The notes under the pieces: model-generated
Database searches by the model: none
What the model was told of the DNA's origin: nothing
What the model saw: only the letters and a program-made list of their open reading frames with translations
NCBI RefSeq assembly: GCF_900155365.1
Contig: NZ_LT699742.1
Span: 1 to 64,000 of the forward strand
Direction of reading: 5' to 3'
From: Collinsella bouchesdurhonensis
GTDB taxonomy: Bacteria; Actinomycetota; Coriobacteriia; Coriobacteriales; Coriobacteriaceae
Length of the DNA stretch: 64,000 bases
Program-made: the position numbers and the translations under genes
In this document: in pieces, positions 46,208 to 54,670 of the stretch
Position numbering within the stretch: position 1 is the first letter of the stretch
Layout: each line of letters starts with the position of its first letter

Positions 46208-46237
46208 ATCGCCCGGACGCGCTGGCGCCCGGGCGAT
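46208..46237 (-). terminator. Hairpin inside the ABC transporter operon
   Basis: ATCGCCCGG (46208-46216) pairs with CCGGGCGAT (46229-46237), extended inward by GCG/CGC. No U-run follows. It probably protects the upstream binding-protein mRNA or attenuates the permease genes, rather than ending transcription fully. Confidence 0.6.
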
Positions 46238-46284
46238 CAAAAGCCGTGCAACGCAGATGCGTTCAGCACAGCAACGGCATCACC

Positions 46285-47139
46285 TTAGAGCAGGCCCCAC
46301 TTGGAGATCTCTTCGTCAATCCAGCCGTCCTTCTGGAGTTTCTTGACGGTATCGTCGACGGTCTTGGACAGGTCGCAGCCCTTCTTGGTGGCCACGCCGT
46401 ACTCCTGGGCGCCGAACTCAATCTCGGGCTGCAGCAGCTGGCAGTCGTCGGTGGTGTAGGTCTTGAGCGTAGAGCGATCCATAGCAAAGGCGTCGACATT
46501 GCCGGCGTCAAGAGCGCTCTTGATGGACGGGTAGTCCGGGAACTCCTTGAACTCGGGAGTAGCGTCGATCTTCTGGTCCTCGAGCATCTGCAGAACCAGG
46601 TCCTTGGTGGTAGAACCCTGGGAGACGCCGATGATCTTGCCGTCAAGGTCGGCCATCTTGCTCATACCGGAGTTCTTCTTGATGAGGATGCCCACGTGGT
46701 CGGTACGATACGGAGTCGAGAAGTCCCAGCTCTTCTTGCGCTCCTTGGTGATGGTGTAGGTAGCAGCGATGATGTCGAGCTGGTCGTTATCGATCAGCGG
46801 GCCGCGGGTCTTAGGCGTGACGTCGGTGAACTCGCACAGCTCCTTCTCGACGGCCTCCTCGTAGGAAACACCCAGGACAGCAGCGGCGATCTGGTAGCAA
46901 AGGTCGATCTCGAGACCCTCGTACTTCTTGGTCTTGGCATCCAGGTAGCCATAGCCCAAAACGTCCTTCTTGACGCCGCATTTAAGCTTACCGCGCTCCT
47001 TGATGGTGGCGATCTTAGAATCGCTGCTGGAGCCAGAGCCCTTGCTACCGGAACCGCAGCCAGCAAGCGCACCCATGCTGGCAACGCTCAAAACGCCCAA
47101 ACCGGCTACCTTCAAAAACTGACGACGAGACATATCCAT
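46285..47139 (-). CDS. Glutamate-type ABC transporter substrate-binding lipoprotein
   Basis: This 284-residue family 3 solute-binding protein has two lobes around GLEIDLCYQIAAAVLG and GVSQGSTTKDLV. Its signal peptide has both a twin-arginine-like SRRQFLK and a lipobox LAGC, with Cys at residue 28, followed by a Gly/Ser spacer. It would bind glutamate or a related amino acid outside the cell and hand it to the permeases downstream. GAAGGGG lies eight bases before the ATG. Confidence 0.94.
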   Translation of the reverse strand: MDMSRRQFLKVAGLGVLSVASMGALAGCGSGSKGSGSSSDSKIATIKERGKLKCGVKKDVLGYGYLDAKTKKYEGLEIDLCYQIAAAVLGVSYEEAVEKELCEFTDVTPKTRGPLIDNDQLDIIAATYTITKERKKSWDFSTPYRTDHVGILIKKNSGMSKMADLDGKIIGVSQGSTTKDLVLQMLEDQKIDATPEFKEFPDYPSIKSALDAGNVDAFAMDRSTLKTYTTDDCQLLQPEIEFGAQEYGVATKKGCDLSKTVDDTVKKLQKDGWIDEEISKWGLL

Positions 47140-47251
47140 TGTTGGTACCCCTTCCCTGCGATACGCAATTCATGGCAACGCATGCAGCCATGGCGCCGAA
47201 CCCATACTCGGCATATCTCGATGCGGCGGCTATACCGCATGCGAAAACAAA

Positions 47252-47983
47252 CTAGTGGAGAATCTTGTCCAAGAACTCACGGCAACGCGGATTCTCGGGA
47301 TTCTCAAAGAAATGATCGGGCGTGCCCTCTTCCAAAATCTGGCCATCGTCCATAAACACCACGCGGTCGGCCACCTGACGGGCAAAGCCCATCTCATGGG
47401 TGACGCAAATCATGGTGATGTTCTCGTGAGCGAGCTCGACCATGACGTCGAGCACCTCCTGGACCATCTCGGGATCGAGCGCAGAAGTAGGCTCGTCAAA
47501 GAGAATGATGGGCTGCTTGGTGCACAGGGCGCGGGCGATTGCAACGCGCTGCTGCTGGCCACCGGAGAGATTCTGAGGATACTCCCCCGCTTTTGCCGCC
47601 AAGCCAACGCGCTCAAGCGCGGCCATGGCGATCTTGTTGGCCTCTTCCTTGCTCTTCTTCTGGAGCTTGATAGGGGCCAGCGTCAAGTTGCCCAGCACCG
47701 TCATGTTGGGATACAGGTTGAACTGCTGGAACACCATCGAGGAATACTTGCGGGCCATCTCCAAGTGATTCTTCTTGGTAAGCGGCGTGCCGTCGATGAT
47801 GACCTCGCCAGACGTGGGCTCCTCAAGAAAATCGACGCAGCGGATGAGCGTGGATTTACCGGAACCGGACGGACCGATGACAACGAGCTTCTCGCCAGCC
47901 TTGACGTTCAGGTTGACATCCTTCAGGACATGCAGGTCCCCGAAGTATTTGTTGAGCCCTTTGATCTGGATCATATCGGACAT
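47252..47983 (-). CDS. Amino-acid ABC transporter ATP-binding protein
   Basis: This 243-residue ATPase (GlnQ/GluA type) has Walker [10 protein letters not shown], signature [15 protein letters not shown], Walker [14 protein letters not shown] and the switch His in CVTHEMGFA. It energises the transporter encoded by the three genes downstream and is the first gene of the operon. AAGGAA is nine bases before the ATG. Confidence 0.97.
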   Translation of the reverse strand: MSDMIQIKGLNKYFGDLHVLKDVNLNVKAGEKLVVIGPSGSGKSTLIRCVDFLEEPTSGEVIIDGTPLTKKNHLEMARKYSSMVFQQFNLYPNMTVLGNLTLAPIKLQKKSKEEANKIAMAALERVGLAAKAGEYPQNLSGGQQQRVAIARALCTKQPIILFDEPTSALDPEMVQEVLDVMVELAHENITMICVTHEMGFARQVADRVVFMDDGQILEEGTPDHFFENPENPRCREFLDKILH

Positions 47984-48073
47984 GGACGAGTTCCTTCCTT
48001 ATCTGCCATCGAATCGGGACGCGGCGCATCCACAAGCAATACTGCTTCGCGGCTCCATCCATTCTACGGTTGG

Positions 48074-48107
48074 AAAAAACCAAGCGCTCCGTATAAGGGG
48101 GCGCTTG
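48074..48107 (-). terminator. Terminator between yqeY-like gene and ABC operon
   Basis: Minus-strand CAAGCGC (48101-48107) pairs with GCGCTTG (48081-48087) and is followed after two G residues by a six-U run. It lies 155 bases after the YqeY stop. Confidence 0.65.
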
Positions 48108-48262
48108 TTCGATTCGAAATCGAGTTGTTACAAACGGGCAACGGTAGAAAAGGCGGTTTTATACGAATTGGTGGGTTTTATGCCCGCTCTTTACGTACTT
48201 GATACATAGCACCTGGTATACCGCTCGAATTCTCCATCAAGCTAAAGAGCCCGAGGATATGC

Positions 48263-48706
48263 CTATGCCAGACGAGAGCCAACCTCTTTTGCTGCCGCCG
48301 GTTTATCAAAATTGCCACCGGTACGGCGGCCGAGCTCGCCCATCACACGGCCCATATCCTTCTTGGCGGTAGCACCCGTCTCGGCAATGACCTCTTCGAT
48401 CAGCGCTACGAGCTCTTCGCCCGAAATCTGGCGAGGCAGCAAGCTCTGCAAAATCTCAACCTGCTCGGTAAGGGTCTCGGTGCGCTCGGCGTTGTTGGCC
48501 GCCTTGATAGACATATCAAGCGTCTCGCTCGTCTGCTTGATCAGACGCTTGATCATGCCATTCACATCTTCCTCGGTCACGTCGCGGCGCTCGTTGACCT
48601 CGATGTTTTTCACCTCGGCCTTGACCTGGCGAATGATAGACAGACGCGTCTTGTCCTTCGCCTTCATAGCGGCGATCATTTCTTTTTGCAACTCTTCGTT
48701 GGTCAT
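48263..48706 (-). CDS. GatB/YqeY domain protein
   Basis: This 147-residue YqeY-family protein matches the tail domain of GatB: an N-terminal helical half (MKAKDKTRLSIIRQVKAEVKN) and a C-terminal half with KKDMGRVMGELGRR. Stand-alone forms may influence tRNA-dependent amidation or translation, but no function is proven. AAAGGGG precedes the ATG. Confidence 0.92.
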   Translation of the reverse strand: MTNEELQKEMIAAMKAKDKTRLSIIRQVKAEVKNIEVNERRDVTEEDVNGMIKRLIKQTSETLDMSIKAANNAERTETLTEQVEILQSLLPRQISGEELVALIEEVIAETGATAKKDMGRVMGELGRRTGGNFDKPAAAKEVGSRLA

Positions 48707-48728
48707 CGAAAACCCCTTTCCGATAAAC

Positions 48729-48751
48729 GAACCCGCCGTTTGGGCGGGCTC
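48729..48751 (-). terminator. Hairpin after the PrsA-like gene
   Basis: GAACCCGCC (48729-48737) pairs with GGCGGGCTC (48743-48751). The following minus-strand run is only GTTTATC, so termination may be partial. Confidence 0.55.
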
Positions 48752-48780
48752 GCAGGTAAACGTACAGTTGTTGCGCGCAA

Positions 48781-49998
48781 CTACTCGCCCGAAGTCGAGG
48801 AGGAGCCGGTGCTTGGCGTCACGCCCTTAAGGCTCACATTATACGGAACCTCTTTGGGCATGTCGTTGACTTGGATGTCGGCCTTCTTGATATAGGCGTC
48901 CATCCACTCAGAGTACGCCGTGCTCTCCTTCTGGGTCTTGAGGATGTTCTTGACGTAGCTCACGATCTTCTTGGGAACCTGATCGATCGAGGTGACCGAC
49001 TCGTCCACGTGGAAATAGTCGGTGCACTTGATGATGTGATAGCCGTAGGAAGACTCGACAAGCTGGCTCACATCGCCCTTGTTGAGACCGGAAAGGGCCG
49101 ACTGATACTCATCGACAAAGCTCGTGAGCTTATCCCAACCCACATCGCCCTTGTTGTCCTTGGACCCGGTGTCCTCGGAATACTTGCTCACAGCATCGTC
49201 AAAGGAAATCTCGCCGGCGTTAATCTTGTCGAGCACCTCCTGGGCCTTCTCCTTGACTTTTGCCTTCTCTTCATCGGTGGCACCCGAATTCACCTTGAAC
49301 AGGATGTTTTGGGAGCGGCGAGCGTCGTTGTAGGTAGAGAGGTTGCTGTTGAGATAATCGATAACCTCCTGGTCGGTGGGGTCGGCGGCCTTGGCGACCT
49401 TTTCCTTGAGCTTGGTCTGCTTAAGGGTGCTCTCGAGCTGCTGCTTGTAGCTGTCCTTGGTGAAGCCAAACATCTTGATCTGGTTCTCGAACGCCTCCTC
49501 GCTCTCATAGTTTGCGGCGGCATCTTTCCAAGCCTGCTCGACATCTTCATCGGTCACTTGGACGTCGTATTCTTTTTCGGCCTTCTGCACCAGGTACTGG
49601 CGAGCCAGGGAGTCGATCACACTCGCGCGATAGCTCTCGGGCGTCATGCTGTTATCAACCAGGTATTGAGCCCACTTCTTGTCGGTGTCATAGCCGCCGG
49701 AAGTGCGCACGTTCATGATTTGCTTGGTCACGGTGTCCTCGGTAATATTCACGCCGTCGACCTTGGCAGCAACACCGCCGGTAAGCGTATACGATTCCTT
49801 GTTCTGGCTCTGGTTGATGATGCCAGAGCACGCCATGGTGGAAACGGAGAGAATCATCGCTGCGCAGCCGATGGCAACAAGCAAAATCTTGACACCCTTG
49901 GACATGCGCGTCTTTCGAGCGCGGGCGTGCACGTCCTTCTTGCGCGGTGCCTGAGTCTTATCGGCGGGCGTAGGCGATTTCTTTTTCTGCTGAGCCAT
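48781..49998 (-). CDS. PrsA/SurA-like peptidyl-prolyl isomerase
   Basis: This 405-residue foldase has a basic N-terminal cytoplasmic stretch, a membrane segment or signal (about 37-57) ending at a Cys in a near-lipobox context (TMACSG), a SurA-like helical chaperone region and a parvulin domain. The parvulin domain shows ARRSQNILF, FDDAVSKYSEDTGSKDNKGD and ESSYGYHIIKC. It would help secreted proteins fold at the outer face of the membrane. The C-terminus is Ser/Thr-rich. The ATG at 49998 is preferred because AAGGAT lies ahead of it. Confidence 0.9.
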   Translation of the reverse strand: MAQQKKKSPTPADKTQAPRKKDVHARARKTRMSKGVKILLVAIGCAAMILSVSTMACSGIINQSQNKESYTLTGGVAAKVDGVNITEDTVTKQIMNVRTSGGYDTDKKWAQYLVDNSMTPESYRASVIDSLARQYLVQKAEKEYDVQVTDEDVEQAWKDAAANYESEEAFENQIKMFGFTKDSYKQQLESTLKQTKLKEKVAKAADPTDQEVIDYLNSNLSTYNDARRSQNILFKVNSGATDEEKAKVKEKAQEVLDKINAGEISFDDAVSKYSEDTGSKDNKGDVGWDKLTSFVDEYQSALSGLNKGDVSQLVESSYGYHIIKCTDYFHVDESVTSIDQVPKKIVSYVKNILKTQKESTAYSEWMDAYIKKADIQVNDMPKEVPYNVSLKGVTPSTGSSSTSGE

Positions 49999-50130
49999 AG
50001 ATACATCCTTATCGCGCCTGCGCTCGCGGGCGCGCACAATGGTTACTACCTGAGTTTTCCTATTGTCTCATAGATACGCCCAGCTCAGAAAAACGTGACA
50101 ATACCGAATGCCTTAATGCCCCTTACACAC

Positions 50131-50162
50131 AAAACCCCTGCGAGCGCCTGCTCACAGGGGTC
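50131..50162 (-). terminator. Terminator of the orphan EIIA gene
   Basis: Minus-strand ACCCCTGTGAGC pairs with GCTCGCAGGGGT (one mismatch) followed by four U residues. It lies 48 bases past the EIIA stop. Confidence 0.8.
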
Positions 50163-50209
50163 ATAAAAGGGGGCAGCTAAAACCTGTTGGTCAAAACAGG
50201 AAACGGATG

Positions 50210-50680
50210 CTACTCGAAGTACTTGGTGATGGCGTCGATCATGCCCTGCTGCGTGGTCTGCGCGAGGATGTCGGCCGTCTTCTCCTTGTCCATGAAGATG
50301 TTCATAAGGTTCTGCAGCACGGCAACCTGGCCGCCGTCACGCAGAACGCCCAGGTTGATGATGAGCTCGGCAGGAACCTCGTCGCCCATGCCCGCCATAG
50401 GCTGGAAGACGATCGGGGTCTTAGGCTTGATCACCGCGATATAGGGCTTCTCGATGAACTGAGGATCGGTGTGAGGAATGGCAATAGCAGCAGCCTCGGT
50501 GTGAAGGCCGGTGGGGTAGTTCTTCTCACGCGTGGAGATGCCATCGTACCAGCCGTCATTGATGTTGCCACGCTTCTTGAGCTCGGCACCAAGCTTGGTG
50601 AAGAACTCGTCGGTGCTCTCGGCCTCCATATCGAAGAAAACCAGATCGGGGCTAAACAGCTCAGTATCCTTGCTTGCCAT
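50210..50680 (-). CDS. Orphan PTS EIIA protein (fructose/mannitol-type fold)
   Basis: The 156-residue protein is a PTS_EIIA_2 domain. The phosphorylatable His is in AIAIPHTD, and VFQPMAGMGDEVPAELIINLGV follows; the sequence resembles GatA-type galactitol IIA. No IIB or IIC gene is adjacent, so it may serve a distant transporter or be regulatory. AGGAGAG precedes the ATG at 50680. It is monocistronic, with its own terminator. Confidence 0.9.
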   Translation of the reverse strand: MASKDTELFSPDLVFFDMEAESTDEFFTKLGAELKKRGNINDGWYDGISTREKNYPTGLHTEAAAIAIPHTDPQFIEKPYIAVIKPKTPIVFQPMAGMGDEVPAELIINLGVLRDGGQVAVLQNLMNIFMDKEKTADILAQTTQQGMIDAITKYFE

Positions 50681-50953
50681 GTTCTCTCTCCTGTCTTGTT
50701 GACATGTGCGCTGTCTCAAAATGGGCAGCGAGACAGCTTAGCAAAATAGATGATAGCACAGTCAACATCATGCAAAAGTTGTACAGCAATTTACATACAA
50801 GTGTAACAAATGAACATGCCCGGCAAACACGTTATGCGAGTTTCTTGCATGCCCTCTCGCCAACACAAAAGCTCCCCAACCAGTCCCTCGTATTTAAGAA
50901 CAGGTTGAGAAGCTTGTATGGGTCAAGTCGATTGAGGCGACAAGCAAGAAACG

Positions 50954-51640
50954 CTATGCGGCGGACACCGGATCGATAGCCACCTTGCCGTCGGCCAGCA
51001 CATGAACGCGACCATCGGCGAGCATCTGCACGGCCTCAGGATAGAGCACGTGCTCGATATCGTGGATGTGAGACTCGAGCGTGTCGACGTCCCACTCCTC
51101 CTTGATGGGCAACGCGCGCTGAGCGATGATGGGGCCGCAGTCGTACACCTCGTTTGCAAAGTGAACGGTCACGCCCGTCACCTTGACGCCACGGTCGAAC
51201 GCGTCTTGAATGGCATGCGCACCTACAAAGCTCGGCAGCAATGCCGGATGCAGGTTGACCACACGATTCTCAAACGCCCGAAGCATCGGGGTGCGGACCA
51301 TGCGCATGTAGCCTGCCATCACCACATACTCCACGCCGCGCTCGAGCAGAGCGTCCACGATCTTTTGATCGGCAGTGACGGGGTCGGCATAATCCTCGCG
51401 GCTCATCACGAGCGTCTCGATGGAGGCTTCCTCCGCGCGCTTGATGCCATAGGCGTCCGCGCGACTCGAAACCACCAGCTCGATGCTGGCGTTAAGGCTG
51501 CCCTCGGCAATGCGGTCAATCAAGGCCTGAAGATTGGTGCCAGAGCCAGAGATAAGCACGCCGATTTTGAGCGGCTCGGCCACGGGAGTACCCGTCGGGC
51601 GCGTATAGGGAGCGGGACGGGAAACGTTCTTATCGCTCAT
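50954..51640 (-). CDS. purN: Phosphoribosylglycinamide formyltransferase
   Basis: PurN transfers a formyl group from 10-formyl-THF to GAR in purine synthesis. The 228-residue protein has VLISGSGTNLQALID, NLHPALLPSF (catalytic Asn-His) and the Asp in YDCGPIIAQR. The start overlaps the purM stop by 11 bases. About 20 residues precede the usual beginning and the C-terminus is slightly extended. Confidence 0.96.
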   Translation of the reverse strand: MSDKNVSRPAPYTRPTGTPVAEPLKIGVLISGSGTNLQALIDRIAEGSLNASIELVVSSRADAYGIKRAEEASIETLVMSREDYADPVTADQKIVDALLERGVEYVVMAGYMRMVRTPMLRAFENRVVNLHPALLPSFVGAHAIQDAFDRGVKVTGVTVHFANEVYDCGPIIAQRALPIKEEWDVDTLESHIHDIEHVLYPEAVQMLADGRVHVLADGKVAIDPVSAA

Positions 51641-52736
51641 CGGAGTATGTCACCTTGCCCGAACCCTCTACGCAGGTACCCACGCGGAAGGGCTTCTCGC
51701 CCATGGCCTCAAGAGCGCGGACCGTTGCATCCTCGTCCTTGGCAGATACGATAAAGCACAGGCCAACGCCCATGTTGAAGGTCTTGCACGCCTCGTTGGG
51801 GGCAAGCTCGGCATGCTCGGAAATGTAGGTGATGACGGAGGGCACGTCCCAGCCCATCTTGGATCCGTCGCGCTCGACCACGGCGTCGACATCTGCCGCC
51901 AGCGCGCGATTGAGGTTCTCGGTGATACCGCCGCCCGTAATGTGGGCGATGGCGTGCACGTTGGCGCCTCCGCGCAGCAGCTCGAGCACCGGCTTCACAT
52001 AGATGCGAGTGGGTGCCAGCAGGGCATCTGCCAGCGAAAGGCCGCCCAGCTCCTCAAGCGGCTGCTCAAGCTCGGCGCGCTTGGCGGCCGCCTCGGGCGT
52101 GCCCGGCACGATGCCGTCGACGCCAATAACCTTGCGCACCAGCGAGTAGCCGTTGGAGTGAACGCCCGTGGAAGGCAGACCGATGATAACGTCGCCCGGA
52201 CGGACGTTTGCCGGGTCGATCATCTTGGGGCGATCGACAACGCCCACGGTAAAGCCAGCCAGATCATAATCGTCCGGACGCATGACGCCGGGATGCTCGG
52301 CCATCTCGCCGCCCACAAGCGCACAGCCCGCAAGCTTGCAGCCGTCGGCCACGCCCTTCACGATCTTTGCCATGTGCTCGGCCTCGATATGACCGATGGC
52401 CACGTAATCAAGGAAGAACAGCGGCTCGGCGCCAGAAGCGAGAATGTCGTTTACGCACATGGCAACAAGGTCTTGGCCCACCGTCTCGTGGCGGTCGAGC
52501 AGCTGCGCCAGCACGAGCTTGGTGCCCACGCCGTCGGTGCCCGAAATAAGAATCGGGTCTTCCATGTCCTTAAGGGCGGCGGCGGAGAACAAACCGCCAA
52601 AGCCGCCAATACCGCCAATGACCTCAGGGCGATTGGTTTCCTTAACCATCTGCTTGATGGCGTCGACCGCGCGACCGCCCTCGGCCGTATCGACGCCGGC
52701 GTCCTCGTACGTCACGTGCTTGGTATTCTCGCTCAT
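51630..52736 (-). CDS. purM: Phosphoribosylformylglycinamidine cyclo-ligase
   Basis: This 368-residue AIR synthetase closes the imidazole ring. It has the ATP-binding start GGFGGLFS, SGTDGVGTKL, VGGEMAEHPGVM and GLPSTGVHSNGYSLVR. The ATG at 52736 follows AAAGGA by six bases; the longer frame reaches toward purF without family similarity. It is the middle gene of a purF-purM-purN operon. Confidence 0.97.
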   Translation of the reverse strand: MSENTKHVTYEDAGVDTAEGGRAVDAIKQMVKETNRPEVIGGIGGFGGLFSAAALKDMEDPILISGTDGVGTKLVLAQLLDRHETVGQDLVAMCVNDILASGAEPLFFLDYVAIGHIEAEHMAKIVKGVADGCKLAGCALVGGEMAEHPGVMRPDDYDLAGFTVGVVDRPKMIDPANVRPGDVIIGLPSTGVHSNGYSLVRKVIGVDGIVPGTPEAAAKRAELEQPLEELGGLSLADALLAPTRIYVKPVLELLRGGANVHAIAHITGGGITENLNRALAADVDAVVERDGSKMGWDVPSVITYISEHAELAPNEACKTFNMGVGLCFIVSAKDEDATVRALEAMGEKPFRVGTCVEGSGKVTYSDER

Positions 52737-52823
52737 CGGATTTCCTTTCGCGTGGAGCGGTTTGGTAACAAAAAGACACAGGCGCCAAGTCACGGGTTGC
52801 CGCTCCTGACGCCAAAAGGTGCA

Positions 52824-54497
52824 TTATGCCTCGGGATGATTCTCTTCCCAGCTCTTATCCTTATCCTTCTCGACAATCGCATCGTCTGCAAAGCGCATGG
52901 GCTTGGTGAGGTTGCGCGGCTTGTAGCCTTCCATGAACTTGTCGCGACCAAAGCTATCGGGAATAGCCACCGGATAGACACCCGTAAAGCAGGCGTCGCA
53001 GTAGCCGCCCTCCGGCATGCACTTGAGCAGACCCTCGACCGAGAGGAACGCCAGGGAGTCGGCACCGATGAACTCACAGATCTCGTCGACCGTCTTATTG
53101 GCGCTGATCAGCTGCTGCTGGACATCGGTGTCGATGCCATAGAAGCACGGCCAAATGACCTCGGGCGAGTTGATGCGCACGTGAATCTCTTTGGCACCGG
53201 CGCCGCGCAGCATCTTGACGAGCTGCACCATGGTGGTGCCGCGCACGATGGAGTCGTCGATCACAACGATGCGCTTGCCCTCGATGTTGTCTTTGAGCGG
53301 GTTGAGCTTCATGCGCACACCCATGGCGCGCAGCTCCTGCGTGGGCTCAATAAAGGTACGAGCCACGTAGCGGTTCTTGATAAGGCCCTCGCCATAGCGA
53401 ATGCCGCTCTCGTGAGCGAAACCCTCCGCCGGAGGCATGCCGGAGTCGGGAACGCCAATGACCATATCGGCGTTGACGGGTGACTCGATGGCAAGCATGC
53501 GGCCCATGTCGTAGCGGCAAGCATAAACGCTCTTGCCGTTCATGATGGAATCGGGACGAGCAAAATAGACCTGCTCAAAGATGCAGTTTGCCGACTTTTC
53601 CGCCGCGGGCATGCCCTGCTCGGAAACAAGGCCCTCGTCGTTGATGCGTAAAATCTCGCCCGGGCGAATGTCGCGAACGTACTCGGCGCCCACGATGTCG
53701 AGAGCACAGGTCTCGGAAGCGACAACCCAGCCGCCAGCCGTAGTGACTTCGGGCACAGGCTCGTTCGCCTCGGTGCTCTCCTCGAGCGAGGGAAGCTTGG
53801 CAGCCGCTTTGAGGTCGGCCTGATCAAGGCCGCCGTCTACGAGCTTGCCCAGCACGAGCGGACGGATGCCATGCGGGTCGCGGAAGGCGTAGAGGGAGCT
53901 CTCGTTGATGAGGGTCATGGCGTAACCGCCGCGCACGAGCTCCATGGTCTTGCGGATGCCCTCGCGCAAATGGCCGGTGCGTTGGGTAAAGTAGCCAATG
54001 AGCTTGGTTGCAACCTCGGAGTCGGAATTTGAGAGGAACGGCACTCCCAGCTCGATAAGCTGACGGCGCAGCTCATCGGTGTTCACAAGGGTGCCGTTAT
54101 GCGCAAGCGCGATGATAACCTCGTTGATGGTAGAGAGGTGCGGCTGCGCAGCCTCCCAGCTCTTAGCACCTGCGGTTCCGTAGCGCACGTGTCCCACTGC
54201 AAGCTGGCCGGTAAGCGTGGAGAGGTCGGCGTTGGAGAAGACCTGACCGCAAAGGCCCAGATCCTTGCGCACCATAACAGTACCGCCGTCACCCACCGCG
54301 ATACCCGCCGACTCCTGGCCGCGATGCTGCAGCGCACGCAAGCCAAAATACGTCAGGCGAGCAACGTCGCGCTTTGGCGCCCAAACACCAAAGACACCGC
54401 ACTCCTCGTGCAGCTGATCCCTATCTTCGTCCAGCTGCTCCGGCTCGGACACACGTCCTGCGGCGGCCTGGGCCGCATGGATGGTTTCTTGAGACAT
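52824..54497 (-). CDS. purF: Amidophosphoribosyltransferase
   Basis: PurF makes phosphoribosylamine from PRPP and glutamine, the first step of purine synthesis. The glutaminase nucleophile is Cys in EECGVFGVW, after an N-terminal propeptide of about 32 residues. The PRPP loop reads VVIDDSIVRGTT. Cys residues in TCALDIVG, WPCFYG and YCDACF match those that hold a [4Fe-4S] cluster in the Bacillus-type enzyme. At 557 residues it is longer than usual, with an insertion near residues 220-250 rich in Glu/Ala. AGGGG precedes the ATG. Confidence 0.97.
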   Translation of the reverse strand: MSQETIHAAQAAAGRVSEPEQLDEDRDQLHEECGVFGVWAPKRDVARLTYFGLRALQHRGQESAGIAVGDGGTVMVRKDLGLCGQVFSNADLSTLTGQLAVGHVRYGTAGAKSWEAAQPHLSTINEVIIALAHNGTLVNTDELRRQLIELGVPFLSNSDSEVATKLIGYFTQRTGHLREGIRKTMELVRGGYAMTLINESSLYAFRDPHGIRPLVLGKLVDGGLDQADLKAAAKLPSLEESTEANEPVPEVTTAGGWVVASETCALDIVGAEYVRDIRPGEILRINDEGLVSEQGMPAAEKSANCIFEQVYFARPDSIMNGKSVYACRYDMGRMLAIESPVNADMVIGVPDSGMPPAEGFAHESGIRYGEGLIKNRYVARTFIEPTQELRAMGVRMKLNPLKDNIEGKRIVVIDDSIVRGTTMVQLVKMLRGAGAKEIHVRINSPEVIWPCFYGIDTDVQQQLISANKTVDEICEFIGADSLAFLSVEGLLKCMPEGGYCDACFTGVYPVAIPDSFGRDKFMEGYKPRNLTKPMRFADDAIVEKDKDKSWEENHPEA

Positions 54498-54538
54498 GCT
54501 ATCCCCTCATGACTCTATGCGTTGGCGTTTACCAACTC

Positions 54539-54544
54539 ATTATA
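54539..54544 (-). promoter_or_regulatory. -10 element of the purF operon
   Basis: A consensus TATAAT on the minus strand lies 41 bases before the purF ATG. The -35 is weak. No purine-responsive hairpin was recognised in the short leader. Confidence 0.45.
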
Positions 54545-54596
54545 CGCACAGGTACGACGGCAAACGGACGGCAACGGAGCCTCTCGAGAAGCTTAG

Positions 54597-54630
54597 AAAA
54601 AAGTCCGCACCCTCAAACGAGGATGCGGAC
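54597..54630 (-). terminator. Terminator of the second LPXTG gene
   Basis: Minus-strand GUCCGCAUCCUC (54619-54630) pairs with GAGGGUGCGGAC (54603-54614; one U-G pair) followed by six U residues. It lies upstream of the purF promoter. Confidence 0.85.
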
Positions 54631-54670
54631 CAATGTTTCGATGCGAATGCTTGCTCGAAATCGTGGCTTG

